Below are positions 1 through 8,619 of a DNA stretch of 64,000 nucleotides, piece by piece. This stretch comes from Streptomyces sp. TLI_105. Lineage in GTDB: Bacteria > Actinomycetota > Actinomycetes > Streptomycetales > Streptomycetaceae. The stretch is from the NCBI RefSeq assembly GCF_900105415.1, contig NZ_FNSM01000001.1, forward strand, positions 6,101,501 through 6,165,500, read 5' to 3'. Position numbers and translations under genes: made by a program. Every line of letters begins with the position of its first letter. The stretch's first letter is position 1. The notes beneath the pieces were generated by a model, which was given only the letters and a program-made list of their open reading frames with translations, searched no databases and was not told the DNA's origin.

Positions 1-2
1 TC

Positions 3-719
3 GACGGCGGGATCGCCGCGATCAAGGCCGTCTTCGACGGCGGCGCCGACGTGGTCGAGGTCGGGCTCCCGCACAGCGACCCGGTCCTCGACGGGCCGGT
101 CATCCAGACCGCCGACGACATCGCGCTGCGCGGCGGCGTGAGGATCGCCGACGTCATGCGGACGGTTCGCGAGGCCCACGAGGCCACCGGCAAGCCGGTC
201 CTCGTCATGACGTACTGGAACCCGATCGACCGGTACGGCATCGAGCGCTTCACCGAGGAGCTCGCCGAGGCCGGCGGCGCGGGCTGCATCCTGCCCGACC
301 TGCCGGTCCAGGAGTCCGCCGTCTGGCGCGAGCACGCCGACAAGCACGGTCTCGCGACCGTCTTCGTCGTCGCGCCCAGCAGCAAGGACGAGCGCCTCGC
401 CACCATCACCGCCGCCGGCTCCGGCTTCGTCTACGCCGCCTCGCTCATGGGTGTCACCGGCACCCGCGAGTCGGTCGGCGAGCAGGCCGCCGACCTGGTC
501 CGCCGCACCCGCGCCACCTCTGAACTGCCCGTGTGCGTCGGCCTCGGCGTCTCCAACGCCACGCAGGCGAAGGAGGTCGCCGGCTTCGCCGACGGCGTCA
601 TCGTCGGCTCCGCCTTCGTGCAGCGCATCCTCGACGCCGACGGCGACGAGGCGGCCGGGCTCACCGCCGTAAGGGAACTGGCGGCCGAACTCGCCGAGGG
701 CGTCCGCCGCGCCTCGTAG
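3..719 (+). CDS. trpA: Tryptophan synthase alpha subunit (5' truncated by window edge)
   Basis: Cleaves indole-3-glycerol phosphate to indole and glyceraldehyde 3-phosphate in the last step of tryptophan synthesis, working in complex with TrpB. The frame is open from base 3 to the TAG at 717-719, so the true start lies upstream of the window and about 239 residues are visible. The loop VEVGLPHSDPVLDGP (from about base 54) matches the family active-site segment and carries the catalytic Glu and Asp. The phosphate-binding end GLGVSNATQAKEV and GVIVGSAFV are intact. A perfect hairpin follows the stop, so this is probably the last gene of a trp operon. Confidence 0.97.
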   Translation, partial: DGGIAAIKAVFDGGADVVEVGLPHSDPVLDGPVIQTADDIALRGGVRIADVMRTVREAHEATGKPVLVMTYWNPIDRYGIERFTEELAEAGGAGCILPDLPVQESAVWREHADKHGLATVFVVAPSSKDERLATITAAGSGFVYAASLMGVTGTRESVGEQAADLVRRTRATSELPVCVGLGVSNATQAKEVAGFADGVIVGSAFVQRILDADGDEAAGLTAVRELAAELAEGVRRAS

Positions 720-739
720 CCCGATCGGGTGGATCTGGG

Positions 740-769
740 ACCGGGGAGGCGCGGATGTGCCTCCCCGGT
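740..769 (+). terminator. Perfect 11-bp hairpin after trpA
   Basis: Arms ACCGGGGAGGC (740-750) and GCCTCCCCGGT (759-769) flank an 8-nt loop, 20 bases after the trpA stop. There is no U-tract, which is usual for Streptomyces terminators. The GGGGAGG that could be mistaken for a ribosome binding site for the next gene is part of this stem. Confidence 0.7.
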
Positions 770-783
770 TCGTTGCCTGGGGC

Positions 784-1608
784 GTGAGCGAGAAGAACCG
801 TGGTGACGGTAACCGGAGCGCGCGGGAGCGCCTCCAGCAGCAGCGCGAGCGCGACAGGGCCCGCGAGAAGCAGCGACGCGTCCTGATCGTGTCGGCGGCC
901 GTGGTCGGCGTCCTCGGCCTGGCCGCCGTCGTCGGCGTGATCGCCGCGGGCGGCGACAAGAACAGCGGATCGGACAAGGCGGGCCCGGTGGTCGCGCCGA
1001 CCGCGGCGACGGACGAGGACGGCAAGCCCGCCATCCCCACGGGCAGGGCGGACGCCCCGTCGACGCTCGCTGTCTGGGAGGACTTCCGCTGCCCGGCCTG
1101 CGCCCAGTTCGAGAACGTCATGCGGGACGCCGTCCACGAGCTCGAGGCCTCCGGCGCGCTCAAGGTCGACTACCACCTCGCCACCCTCATCGACGGGAAC
1201 ATGGGCGGCAGCGGCTCGCTGCGCGCGGCGAACGCGGCGGCGTGCGCCCAGGACGCGGGGAAGTTCACCGCCTACCACGACACGCTCTACATCAACCAGC
1301 CGCCGGAGACGGACGACGCCTACGGGAAGAACGCCAAGCTGATCGAGCTGGCGGCGAAGGTGCCGGGGCTCGACACGCCGACCTTCCGCAGCTGTGTGAA
1401 CGACGGCACGCACGACAGCTGGGTGAAGAAGTCGCACGAGGCCTTCCAGAACGGCGGCTTCCGCGGCACCCCGTCCGTCCTCCTCAACGGAGAATCGATC
1501 TTCCCGACCAAGGGGAACGAGCAGATCTCCCCGGCGAACCTGAAGAAGTGGGTCGCCGAGGCCAACAAGGGCAAGAAGCCGGGCACCGCCTCCCCGTCGG
1601 CGGGCTAG
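784..1608 (+). CDS. Membrane-anchored DsbA-like thioredoxin-fold protein
   Basis: Probable extracytoplasmic thiol-disulphide oxidoreductase of about 274 residues. A basic, Arg/Gln/Glu-rich cytoplasmic N-terminus is followed by one membrane segment (about residues 33-56), a Ser/Thr/Pro linker, and a DsbA-like thioredoxin domain with active site C103-P-A-C106. A cis-Pro loop is visible as FRGTPSVLLNG near the C-terminus. An in-frame GTG at 757 also exists, but it lies in the loop of the trpA hairpin, so the GTG at 784 (MSEKNRGDGN) is preferred. It sits directly before lgt, as is common in actinomycetes, which fits a role in envelope protein maturation. The substrate is unknown. Confidence 0.85.
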   Translation: MSEKNRGDGNRSARERLQQQRERDRAREKQRRVLIVSAAVVGVLGLAAVVGVIAAGGDKNSGSDKAGPVVAPTAATDEDGKPAIPTGRADAPSTLAVWEDFRCPACAQFENVMRDAVHELEASGALKVDYHLATLIDGNMGGSGSLRAANAAACAQDAGKFTAYHDTLYINQPPETDDAYGKNAKLIELAAKVPGLDTPTFRSCVNDGTHDSWVKKSHEAFQNGGFRGTPSVLLNGESIFPTKGNEQISPANLKKWVAEANKGKKPGTASPSAG

Positions 1609-1685
1609 CCCGCCGGATTGGTTACCCAGAAGTTGCCGGGTGGGCTGCCGTCCTGCCCTCCCGGCAGGGTAGCGTCGGTCCTGTC

Positions 1686-2705
1686 ATGGACCTTGCCTAC
1701 ATTCCCAGCCCGTCGACCGGCGTGATCCACCTCGGACCGATCCCGCTGCGCGGCTATGCCTTCTGCATCATCATCGGTGTCTTCGTCGCCGTCTGGCTCG
1801 GCAACAAGCGCTGGATCGCCCGGGGCGGCACCGCCGGCACCGTGGCCGACATCGCCGTCTGGGCGGTGCCCTTCGGCCTCGTCGGCGGACGCCTCTACCA
1901 CGTGATCACCGACTACCAGCTGTACTTCAGCGAGGGTGAGAACTGGGTCGACGCCTTCAAGATCTGGGAGGGCGGCCTCGGCATCTGGGGCGCCATCGCG
2001 CTCGGCGCGGTGGGCGCCTGGATCGGCTGCCGCCGGCGCGGGATCTCCCTGCCCGTGTACGCGGACGTCATCGCCCCCGGCATCGCCTTCGCCCAGGCCA
2101 TCGGCCGCTGGGGCAACTGGTTCAACCAGGAGCTCTACGGCAAGCCGACCGACGTGCCGTGGGCGCTGAAGATCACCGAGGGGACGAACCGCGAGGCCGG
2201 GCTCTACCACCCGACCTTCCTGTACGAGTCGCTGTGGAACGTCGCCGTCGGCTTCCTCGTCATCTGGGCCGACCGCCGCTTCAAGCTCGGCCACGGGCGG
2301 GCCTTCGCCCTGTACGTCGCCGCGTACTGCTCGGGCCGCGTGTGGACGGAGGCGCTGCGCGTCGACGAGGCGCACCACATCCTGGGCCTGCGGCTCAACG
2401 TGTGGACCGCGATCGTCGTCGGCCTGCTGGCCGTCGTCTACCTGGTGGTCTCGGCCCGCCTCCGGCCGGGCCGCGAGGAGATCGTGGAACCGAGGGCCGC
2501 GGAGAAGGCCGCCGAGAAGACGGACGCCGTCGAGGGCGCCGGGACCGCCGAGGTCACCGACGCCGCCGGGACCGCCGACCGGGCCCGCGACCCCGAGGAC
2601 CGGGCCGCCGGGTCCGGGGACGAGGCCGCCGGGCCCGGGGATAAGGCCAGGGAGACCGAGGACGACGGCGCCGATCACGGCGCCGGGTCGGCCGCCAAGA
2701 GCTGA
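1686..2705 (+). CDS. lgt: Prolipoprotein diacylglyceryl transferase
   Basis: Transfers diacylglycerol from phosphatidylglycerol to the lipobox cysteine of prelipoproteins, the first step of lipoprotein maturation in the membrane. The 339-residue product has several hydrophobic segments, the Lgt signature GRWGNWFNQE (from residue 140) and the WEGGLGIWGA segment. The last 75 or so residues form a hydrophilic, repetitive Ala/Asp/Glu/Gly-rich tail that is longer than in most Lgt proteins and is probably cytoplasmic and disordered. The ATG at 1686 gives MDLAYIPSPSTGVI, a typical actinomycete start. Client lipoproteins in this window include LivK and the protein at 58409-58867. Confidence 0.96.
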   Translation: MDLAYIPSPSTGVIHLGPIPLRGYAFCIIIGVFVAVWLGNKRWIARGGTAGTVADIAVWAVPFGLVGGRLYHVITDYQLYFSEGENWVDAFKIWEGGLGIWGAIALGAVGAWIGCRRRGISLPVYADVIAPGIAFAQAIGRWGNWFNQELYGKPTDVPWALKITEGTNREAGLYHPTFLYESLWNVAVGFLVIWADRRFKLGHGRAFALYVAAYCSGRVWTEALRVDEAHHILGLRLNVWTAIVVGLLAVVYLVVSARLRPGREEIVEPRAAEKAAEKTDAVEGAGTAEVTDAAGTADRARDPEDRAAGSGDEAAGPGDKARETEDDGADHGAGSAAKS

Positions 2706-2720
2706 CCGGCCGTACGTCGA

Positions 2721-2752
2721 GGGCCGCCGGGACCGAGAGGTCCCGGCGGCCC
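2721..2752. terminator. Bidirectional terminator between lgt and the ADPRH operon
   Basis: A perfect 14-bp stem with a GAGA loop: arms 2721-2734 (GGGCCGCCGGGACC) and 2739-2752, followed by TTT. It lies between the convergent lgt and lyase genes and can serve both strands. Confidence 0.85.
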
Positions 2753-2773
2753 TTTCGCATGCGGGGGTACGGG

Positions 2774-3649
2774 TCAGCCGGCGCGGGCCGCGAGGGAGAG
2801 GACCCGGTGGGCGCCCTCCACCACCGCCGCGTCGACGAAGCGGCCGTTCGGGAGGGCGAGGGCGCCCTGCCCGGTCGCGGCCGCCTCGACGACCTCACGG
2901 GCCGCGTCCACCTCCTCAGGGGTGGGGAAGTAGGCGCGTTCGATGACCGGGAGCTGACGGGGGTGGATGGCCGCCCGGCCGAAGAAGCCCATGGCCCGGC
3001 CCCGGGCGCAGCCGGCCGCCAGCGCTTCCAGGTCGCGGACGTCCGGGTGGACGGACTGGGCCGGCGGGGGGAGGGCGGCCGCGCGGGCCGCGACCACCAC
3101 GCGTCCGCGCGGCCAGTCGAGGCCGCCGTCCTCCCGCACCCCCAGGTCGGCGCGGAGGTCGGCCTCGCCGAGGGCGATGCCGCGGACGGAGGGATGGGCG
3201 GTGGCGATGGCGTAGGCGTGCTCCACGGCGAGGGCGTTCTCCAGGAGCGGATAGAGGGGCAGGCCCGGGGCGAGGCGGGCGATCCGGTGGATGTCAGTGG
3301 CGTGTGTCACCTTGGGTACACGGAGACCGCAGAGGCCGGGGAGGGGGGCCAGGGTGGGGATGTCGCGCGGGGTGTGGACGCGGACGTGGACCGGGACGGG
3401 GTGGACGTCCGCGAGGAGATCGGCCGTGGCGTCGAGGGCGTACGCCTTGCGCTGCGGGGCGACCGCGTCCTCCAGATCGACGATCACGACGTCGGCGCCG
3501 GAGGACAGGGCCTTGCGGACGACCTCGGGGCGGTCGCCGGGGGCGTACAGCCAGGTGAGGGGGGCGAGGGGGCGTGCCGGGGAGGGCGCGTCGGCGGGTT
3601 CGCCGGCACGCGTCCGTTCGTCCTCCGCGGGGCCGCTGAGGGGGCTCAT
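2774..3649 (-). CDS. CitE/HpcH-HpaI family CoA-ester lyase
   Basis: A 291-residue TIM-barrel protein of the citrate lyase beta / malyl-CoA lyase superfamily, which cleaves or forms beta-hydroxyacyl-CoA esters with a divalent metal. Visible family motifs are LYAPGDRPEVVRKAL (start), VIVDLEDAVAP (metal/CoA region), PLLENALAVEHAY, the GEADLRADLG segment, and AIHPRQLPVIE near the end. It is the last gene of a seven-gene operon. Its ATG overlaps the stop of the CoA-transferase gene (ATGA at 3646-3649). The pairing with a family III CoA-transferase suggests an acid is activated to its CoA ester and then cleaved, as in citramalate or itaconate catabolism. The actual substrate is inference. Confidence 0.85.
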   Translation of the reverse strand: MSPLSGPAEDERTRAGEPADAPSPARPLAPLTWLYAPGDRPEVVRKALSSGADVVIVDLEDAVAPQRKAYALDATADLLADVHPVPVHVRVHTPRDIPTLAPLPGLCGLRVPKVTHATDIHRIARLAPGLPLYPLLENALAVEHAYAIATAHPSVRGIALGEADLRADLGVREDGGLDWPRGRVVVAARAAALPPPAQSVHPDVRDLEALAAGCARGRAMGFFGRAAIHPRQLPVIERAYFPTPEEVDAAREVVEAAATGQGALALPNGRFVDAAVVEGAHRVLSLAARAG

Positions 3650-4884
3650 ACCGCTCCTTGCTCGCGGAGGGCGTCGATCTCGGCGGGGGTGAGGCCGAGT
3701 TCGGAGAGGACGGCACCGGTGTCGGCGCCGTGCGGCCGGCCGGCCCAGCGGATGGCGCCGGGGGTCTCGGAGAGGCGGAAGAGGACGTTCTGCATCTTGA
3801 TCGGGCCGAGTTCGGGGTCCTGCACCTCGGTCACGGTGCGGAGCGCCTGGTACTGGGGATCGTCCACGACGTCCCGGACGTCGTAGACGGGGGCGATGGC
3901 CGCCTCCGCCTTCTCGAAGGCCGCCATCGCCTCGTCGCGGGTGCGGCGGGCGATCCACGAGCCGACCGCCTCGTCGAGGACGTCCGCGTGCTCGGCCCGG
4001 CCCGTGCCGTCGGCGAACCACGGCTCGTCGATCAGTTCCGGACGGCCGACGAGCCGCAGCACCCGCTCGGCGATCGACTGGGCGGAGGTGGAGACGGCGA
4101 CCCAGGAGCCGTCGGCGGTCCGATAGGTGTTGCGCGGGGCGTTGTTGCGGGAGCGGTTGCCGGTCCGGGGCTGGACGTAACCGAGCTGGTCGTACCAGAG
4201 GGGGTGGGGTCCGATGACGGAGAGCATCGGTTCGATGATCGCCATGTCGACGACCTGGCCGCGTCCGGTCGTCGTCCTGGCGGTGAGCGCGGTCATCACC
4301 GCGTACGCCGTGGCGAGGGCGGCGATCGAGTCGGCGAGGCCGAAGGGCGGCAGCGTCGGCGGGCCGTCCGGCTCGCCGGTGATGGCGGCGAAACCGCTCA
4401 TCGCCTCGGCGAGGGTGCCGAAGCCGGGACGGTGGGCGTACGGCCCGAACTGGCCGAAGCCGGTGACCCGGGCCAGGACCAGACGCGGATTGACGGTGGA
4501 CAGCTCCTCCCAGCCCAGACCCCAGCGCTCCAGGGTGCCCGGCCGGAAGTTCTCCACGATCACGTCCGCGTCCGTGGCGAGGGCGAGGAGGGTGTCGCGG
4601 CCGCCCGGCGAGGACAGATCGAGGGTGATGGCCCGCTTGTTGCGGCCGAGGACCTTCCACCACAGGCCGATGCCGTCCTTGGCGGGGCCGTGGCCGCGGG
4701 ACGGATCCGGCTTGCGGGGATGCTCGACCTTGACGACGTCGGCGCCGAAGTCGCCCAGCATCATGGCCGCGAGGGGGCCGGCGAAGAGGGTCGCGAGATC
4801 CAGGACGCGCAGTCCGTGCAGGGGCGCCGTGGGGTTCTCGGGGGTTGTGGGGTCCGGCGGGGTGGCCGGGGCGTGGACGGTCAT
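3646..4884 (-). CDS. Family III CoA-transferase (CaiB/BaiF type)
   Basis: Moves CoA between carboxylic acids through an enzyme-bound aspartyl intermediate. At 412 residues it is of full family length. The N-terminal block LRVLDLATLFAGPLAAMMLG and GADVVKVEHP, the segment VIVENFRPGTLERWGL, and Asp185 in FGLADSIAAL fit the family, with Asp185 the likely nucleophile. Start and stop both overlap neighbours by four bases (ATGA with rbsK upstream and with the lyase downstream), so translation is probably coupled. The acid substrate cannot be read from the sequence. Confidence 0.9.
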   Translation of the reverse strand: MTVHAPATPPDPTTPENPTAPLHGLRVLDLATLFAGPLAAMMLGDFGADVVKVEHPRKPDPSRGHGPAKDGIGLWWKVLGRNKRAITLDLSSPGGRDTLLALATDADVIVENFRPGTLERWGLGWEELSTVNPRLVLARVTGFGQFGPYAHRPGFGTLAEAMSGFAAITGEPDGPPTLPPFGLADSIAALATAYAVMTALTARTTTGRGQVVDMAIIEPMLSVIGPHPLWYDQLGYVQPRTGNRSRNNAPRNTYRTADGSWVAVSTSAQSIAERVLRLVGRPELIDEPWFADGTGRAEHADVLDEAVGSWIARRTRDEAMAAFEKAEAAIAPVYDVRDVVDDPQYQALRTVTEVQDPELGPIKMQNVLFRLSETPGAIRWAGRPHGADTGAVLSELGLTPAEIDALREQGAV

Positions 4885-5801
4885 ACGGCGTCGGCCTCCA
4901 GGATGCCGGGGGAGCGGAAGGCGTCCTCGATCTCGACGCGGTACGGCATCGAGGTCGACGCGCCCTCGCGCCGGACGGAGAGCGCGGCGGCCGTCTGCGC
5001 CCAGGCCAGGGCCTCCGGGGCGGGACGGCCCTCGCCGAGGGCCACCGCGAGGGCGCCGACGAAGGTGTCGCCCGCTCCCGTGGTGTCCACGGCCCGGACC
5101 CGGGGCGCGGGCACGGCGACCGGCTCGGCGCCGCGCACCGCGTACAGGCTGCCGGCCGCGCCCAGCGTGACGACCACCTCGGGAACGTCCCGCAGCAGGG
5201 CCTGGGCGGCCTCGCGGGGGTCGGTGAGCCCGGTGAGCGCGGCGGCCTCGTGCTCGTTCGGCACCAACAGGTCGGTGGCGGCGAGGAGTTCCGGCGGAAG
5301 CGGCTGTGCGGGAGCGGGGGTGAGGACGGTGCGGACGCCGAGCCGACGGGCGGTGACGGCGCCCTCGACGACGACGGAGAGGGGGAGTTCGAGCTGGAGG
5401 AGCAGGGCGTCGGCGGTGCCGATGAGGGCCTCGTCGCCGTGGGTGAGGGAGGTGACGGTGCCGTTGGCGCCGGGGACGACGACGATCGCGTTGCCGCCCT
5501 CGTCGTCGACGACGACATGAGCGGTGCCGGAGGGGCCCTCGGCGGTGCGCAGGAGGTCGGTGTCCACCGCGCAGTGCTCCAGGGCGGAGCGGAGCCGTGG
5601 CCCGAAGTCGTCCGCGCCGACCGCGCCGATCATCGCCACCTCGGCGCCCGCGCGGGCGGCGGCGACGGCCTGGTTGGCACCCTTGCCGCCGGGGATCGTA
5701 CGGAAGGAGCGGCCGGTGACCGTCTCACCGAGGGCGGGGGTCCGCGGCACGTAGACGACGAGATCCATGTTCGTGCTGCCGAGCACGACGATGCTGGTCA
5801 T
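4881..5801 (-). CDS. rbsK: Ribokinase (PfkB family)
   Basis: Phosphorylates ribose (or a related pentose) to the 5-phosphate using ATP. The 306-residue protein has both PfkB signatures: the N-terminal GGKGANQAVAAARAG (from residue 38) and the C-terminal DTTGAGDTFVGAL, in which Asp245 is the expected catalytic base. The N-terminus IVVLGSTNMDLVVYV is typical of RbsK rather than fructokinases. It overlaps both neighbours by four bases in the ADPRH operon and would salvage ribose released by glycohydrolases. The exact sugar specificity is inferred. Confidence 0.9.
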   Translation of the reverse strand: MTSIVVLGSTNMDLVVYVPRTPALGETVTGRSFRTIPGGKGANQAVAAARAGAEVAMIGAVGADDFGPRLRSALEHCAVDTDLLRTAEGPSGTAHVVVDDEGGNAIVVVPGANGTVTSLTHGDEALIGTADALLLQLELPLSVVVEGAVTARRLGVRTVLTPAPAQPLPPELLAATDLLVPNEHEAAALTGLTDPREAAQALLRDVPEVVVTLGAAGSLYAVRGAEPVAVPAPRVRAVDTTGAGDTFVGALAVALGEGRPAPEALAWAQTAAALSVRREGASTSMPYRVEIEDAFRSPGILEADAV

Positions 5802-7471
5802 GGGCGTACTGCCTCCAGGTGTGTCAGTTCGGCCAGGGTGTCGAAACCGATGCCGTCGAAGGACGGCACCGAGGTCGCGAGCCGGTTCTTGAGAGGGGAG
5901 GTCCAGCGCTCCGGCAGCCGGTCCGGATGCCCGGCGAGCAGCCCGGCGAGCGAGCCGGCGGTGGCGCCGTTGGAGTCGGTGTCCCAACCGCCCGAGACCG
6001 CCGCGCAGACGGAGCGGGAGAAGTCGCCGTCGGCGTGGGTGAGGGCGGCGGCGAGCAGCGCGGAGTTGGGGACGGCATGCACCCAGTGGTACCCGCCGAG
6101 TTCGGCGTGCAGCCGGTCGACGACGGTGTCGAACTCGTCGGCGCGCGGGTGGGCGCGGGCGGTCTCGATGCCGAGGCGGACCGCCCCGGCGAGGCGCGAG
6201 CGCGGCGGGATCACCCCGAGGCCGGCGGCGAGCGCCTGGTGGACGTCGGCGGTGCCGGTCGCCGCGGTGGCGAGGGCGGCGGCGACGAACATGGCCCCGT
6301 AGACGCCGTTCGCGGTGTGCGTGAGCACCGCGTCCCGGTGCGCCTGCGCGGCGGCGGCCGCCGGGTCGCCCGGGTGGGTCCAGCCGTGGACGTCGGCCCG
6401 GATCTGGGCTCCGATCCACTCGCGGAAGGGGTTGCGGCGGACGGCGGTCAGCGGAGGCTCCACGCCGTCCAGGAGGTTGCGGTAGGCGACGCGCTCGGCC
6501 GTGAAGGTGCGGCCGGCGGGGAGCTCGTCGAGCCAGAGGCGGGCGACGTCGGCGGTGGTGAAGTCGCGGCCGTACCGCTGGAGGAGCAGCAGATTGAGGA
6601 GGGGGTAGTTGAGGTCGTCGTCCTCGGGCATGCCGTCGATGTTCTCGGCGAGGGAGGTGGCGGCGGAGCGGCGGTTCCAGGGATGCGCGGCGAGCAGCTC
6701 CGCAGGGACGCCGCGGGCGGTGAACCAGGTGGTGAGCGGCCAGTTGCCGGCGGCGCGGGCGAGGGCGCGGATGGCGGGGAGGGGGAGCTTCTCGACGGGC
6801 TTGCCGAGGAGACAGCCGACGGCGCGGCCGAGCCAGGCGGCGTGGAGACGGTTGCGGAGGGGGGTGCTCCCCGGCTTGGGCCTCGCGAGTCGGCCCGCTG
6901 CCCGGCCGGGTTGTGGGCCCGCGCCCTCGCCCTCGCCCTCGCCGGGCCGGCTTGTGGGCAGGCGTTCCGCGGGGCGAGGGGGGTCCCCCCTGTTCGAGCG
7001 AAGCCGAGAGCTTGGGGGAGGGTGGGCACCACCCCACGACGGCGCCGCACGTACGGGTGCGGGTTCGGGCGCGGAAGCCTGGGCGCGGCAAGGGGCGCCG
7101 TCCCGTGTGCCCACCCCTCCTGCCCCGGCGGGACGATTGCCCACACGGGGGTGGGCACCGGCCGCCCCCGCGCGGGCCGAGATCGGCGCGGGCGCGGGGA
7201 CCGCCGACGCCTGGATCTCGGGGAGGGTGGTGGGCTCCTCGGTCGAGAGGGGGGAGGGGAGGGTCGCCAGGGTGTCCAGGAGGTCTTCGGCCAGAGGGCG
7301 GAGGTCCGGGCGGGGGACCGGGGACGCCCCGGCCGTCTCCGGGGCGGGTGGGCCGCCCGCTGCCTTCCAGCGGGCCGCGAGGCCGCTCGCGTCGCGGCCG
7401 TCCTCCGCCGCCTGGCGGAGCTCGTGGCCCACCAGGTCCTCCGGCTGGACCCAGGTCAGGCGGAGGGTCAC
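5798..7471 (-). CDS. ADP-ribosylglycohydrolase family protein, paralogue 4, with repeat-derived linker
   Basis: DraG/ARH-fold hydrolase of 557 residues, starting with a GTG that overlaps the previous stop. Residues about 1-70 form a distinct N-terminal region. They are followed by about 140 residues of Pro/Ala/Gly/Arg-rich linker, part of which is encoded by a dispersed DNA repeat (6953-7029 and 7107-7158), and then the ARH domain. The C-terminal metal motif GGWDTDSNGATAGSLAG is intact and PEDDDLNYPLL may supply the N-terminal ligands. The usual GD of the first motif reads GRAVGCLLGKPVE, with Cys in place of Asp. It may release ADP-ribose or another ribosyl group. The substrate is unknown. 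Confidence 0.85.
   Translation of the reverse strand: MTLRLTWVQPEDLVGHELRQAAEDGRDASGLAARWKAAGGPPAPETAGASPVPRPDLRPLAEDLLDTLATLPSPLSTEEPTTLPEIQASAVPAPAPISARAGAAGAHPRVGNRPAGAGGVGTRDGAPCRAQASAPEPAPVRAAPSWGGAHPPPSSRLRSNRGDPPRPAERLPTSRPGEGEGEGAGPQPGRAAGRLARPKPGSTPLRNRLHAAWLGRAVGCLLGKPVEKLPLPAIRALARAAGNWPLTTWFTARGVPAELLAAHPWNRRSAATSLAENIDGMPEDDDLNYPLLNLLLLQRYGRDFTTADVARLWLDELPAGRTFTAERVAYRNLLDGVEPPLTAVRRNPFREWIGAQIRADVHGWTHPGDPAAAAAQAHRDAVLTHTANGVYGAMFVAAALATAATGTADVHQALAAGLGVIPPRSRLAGAVRLGIETARAHPRADEFDTVVDRLHAELGGYHWVHAVPNSALLAAALTHADGDFSRSVCAAVSGGWDTDSNGATAGSLAGLLAGHPDRLPERWTSPLKNRLATSVPSFDGIGFDTLAELTHLEAVRP
6953..7029 (-). repeat. Dispersed repeat copy A1, inside ADPRH paralogue 4
   Basis: Read on the minus strand, this 77-bp stretch begins GTGCCCACCCTCCCCCAAGC and matches 9937-10013 on the plus strand with about 6 mismatches. 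Runs of C and G around GCTC/GAGC can form a hairpin. In this gene it is translated in frame and contributes the segment with PPPSSRLRSNRGDPPRPAERL to the linker. Confidence 0.85.
7107..7158 (+). repeat. Dispersed repeat copy A2, deletion derivative with 10-bp terminal inverted repeats
   Basis: Starts GTGCCCACCC (7107-7116) and ends GGGTGGGCAC (7149-7158), a perfect 10-bp inverted repeat. The interior CGGGACGATTGCCCACA resembles the 3' part of the copy at 9937-10024 (CGGGACGATCGCCCACA). It therefore looks like the same element with its central C/G-run section removed. Confidence 0.7.
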
Positions 7472-8619
7472 CGGTCCCCGCTCGTCAGCGTCGCGAAGGC
7501 CGATTCATGGGCTCGGCGCGCTTCCGTGTCCCGGGCGAAGATCTCCCGGGCCACTTGGGACAGTGCCCTCGCCGGGGCGTGCAGGTCCAGGCGGCTCGCC
7601 TCCGCCACCTGTTTCGCCCACTCGGAGGGGACGGCCGGCTCGCCGTGCAGCGCGCCCACGAGCGCGCCCGCCATCGTGGCGATCGAGTCGCAGTCGCGGC
7701 CGTAGTTGACCGCGCCCAGGACCGTACGCCGGAAGTCGCCCTCGCCGACGAGCAGCATGCCGAGGGCGATGGGGAGTTCCTCGATCGCGTGGAGGCGGGA
7801 GGGGCGGCGGGCGCCCAGGGACGGCGCGCGGTAGTCGGGGCCGACCGTGTCGAAGGGAGCCACAGCCTTGCGGAGGGGGGTGAGGGCGGATTCGAAGTCC
7901 GTGTGGGCGGAGGCGACTTCGGCGACCGCCTCGATCGCCGCGCGCGTTCCGTCCTTCGCCAGGGCCAGGGCCGTCTCGACCACGGACGCCGGCGTGGCGT
8001 CCGGTGCGCAGGCCGCCGCGACCGCCGCCGCGAAGACACCCGCCGCCTCCCGGCCGTAGGAGGACTGGTGCGCGCCCGTCAGGTCGATCGCCTCGGCGTA
8101 GGCGGCCGCCGGGTGGGCGGCGTTGACCAGGCCGACGGGCGCCATGTACATCGCCGCCCCGCAGTTGACGACGTTGCCGTTGCCGGCCTCGCGCGGGTCG
8201 ACGTGGCCGTAGTGGAGCCGGGTCACGATCCACTTCTCGGCGAGGAAGATCCGCTGGAGGGGCAGCGCCTCGGCCTCCAGTTCCGGGATCCAGACGGGGG
8301 AGCCCATGAGTTCGGGGACGAGGTGGTCCGCGACCGCGTACGCGTCGAGGTGGCCGCGGACCTTCTCGTACACCCGGATCAGCGCGTGGGTCATCAAGGT
8401 GTCGTCGGTGACGTGCCCGTCGCCCTTGTGGTACGGCGCGATGGGGCGGGCGGTGCGCCAGTCGTCGCCGTTCCAGGGGCCGACGATCCCGGTGACGCGG
8501 CCGCCGTGGCGTTCCAGGATCTGCTCGGGGGTGTAGCCCTCGACGGGGCCGCCGAGCGCGTCGCCGACGGCGGCCCCGAGGAGGCTGCCGGTGATCCGGT
8601 CATCCAGTGTGGGTGTCAT
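7468..8619 (-). CDS. ADP-ribosylglycohydrolase family protein, paralogue 3 (intact metal motifs)
   Basis: A compact 383-residue ARH/DraG protein without the long linkers of its neighbours. The first motif GSLLGAAVGDALGGPVEGY, the metal-binding HVTDDTLMTHAL and the C-terminal NYGRDCDSIATMAGALVG carry all the acidic residues expected for a dinuclear metal site, so it is probably catalytically active on an ADP-ribosyl or ribosyl substrate. The ATG at 8619 is chosen because AGGTGGA lies 10 bases upstream; an in-frame GTG at 8634 is the alternative. Its 5' end overlaps the 3' end of paralogue 2 and its stop overlaps the start of paralogue 4. Confidence 0.9.
   Translation of the reverse strand: MTPTLDDRITGSLLGAAVGDALGGPVEGYTPEQILERHGGRVTGIVGPWNGDDWRTARPIAPYHKGDGHVTDDTLMTHALIRVYEKVRGHLDAYAVADHLVPELMGSPVWIPELEAEALPLQRIFLAEKWIVTRLHYGHVDPREAGNGNVVNCGAAMYMAPVGLVNAAHPAAAYAEAIDLTGAHQSSYGREAAGVFAAAVAAACAPDATPASVVETALALAKDGTRAAIEAVAEVASAHTDFESALTPLRKAVAPFDTVGPDYRAPSLGARRPSRLHAIEELPIALGMLLVGEGDFRRTVLGAVNYGRDCDSIATMAGALVGALHGEPAVPSEWAKQVAEASRLDLHAPARALSQVAREIFARDTEARRAHESAFATLTSGDR

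Noticed and set aside
757..783. GTG at 757 with GGGGAGG upstream as start of the DsbA-like gene.
   Set aside because: The GGGGAGG and the GTG lie in the stem and loop of the perfect hairpin 740-769, so the downstream GTG at 784 is preferred.
2774..5518. A single 914-residue frame spanning the lyase and beyond.
   Set aside because: Only the part after 3649 has family motifs. The upstream part is an Arg/Pro-rich shadow of the CoA-transferase and ribokinase genes in other frames.
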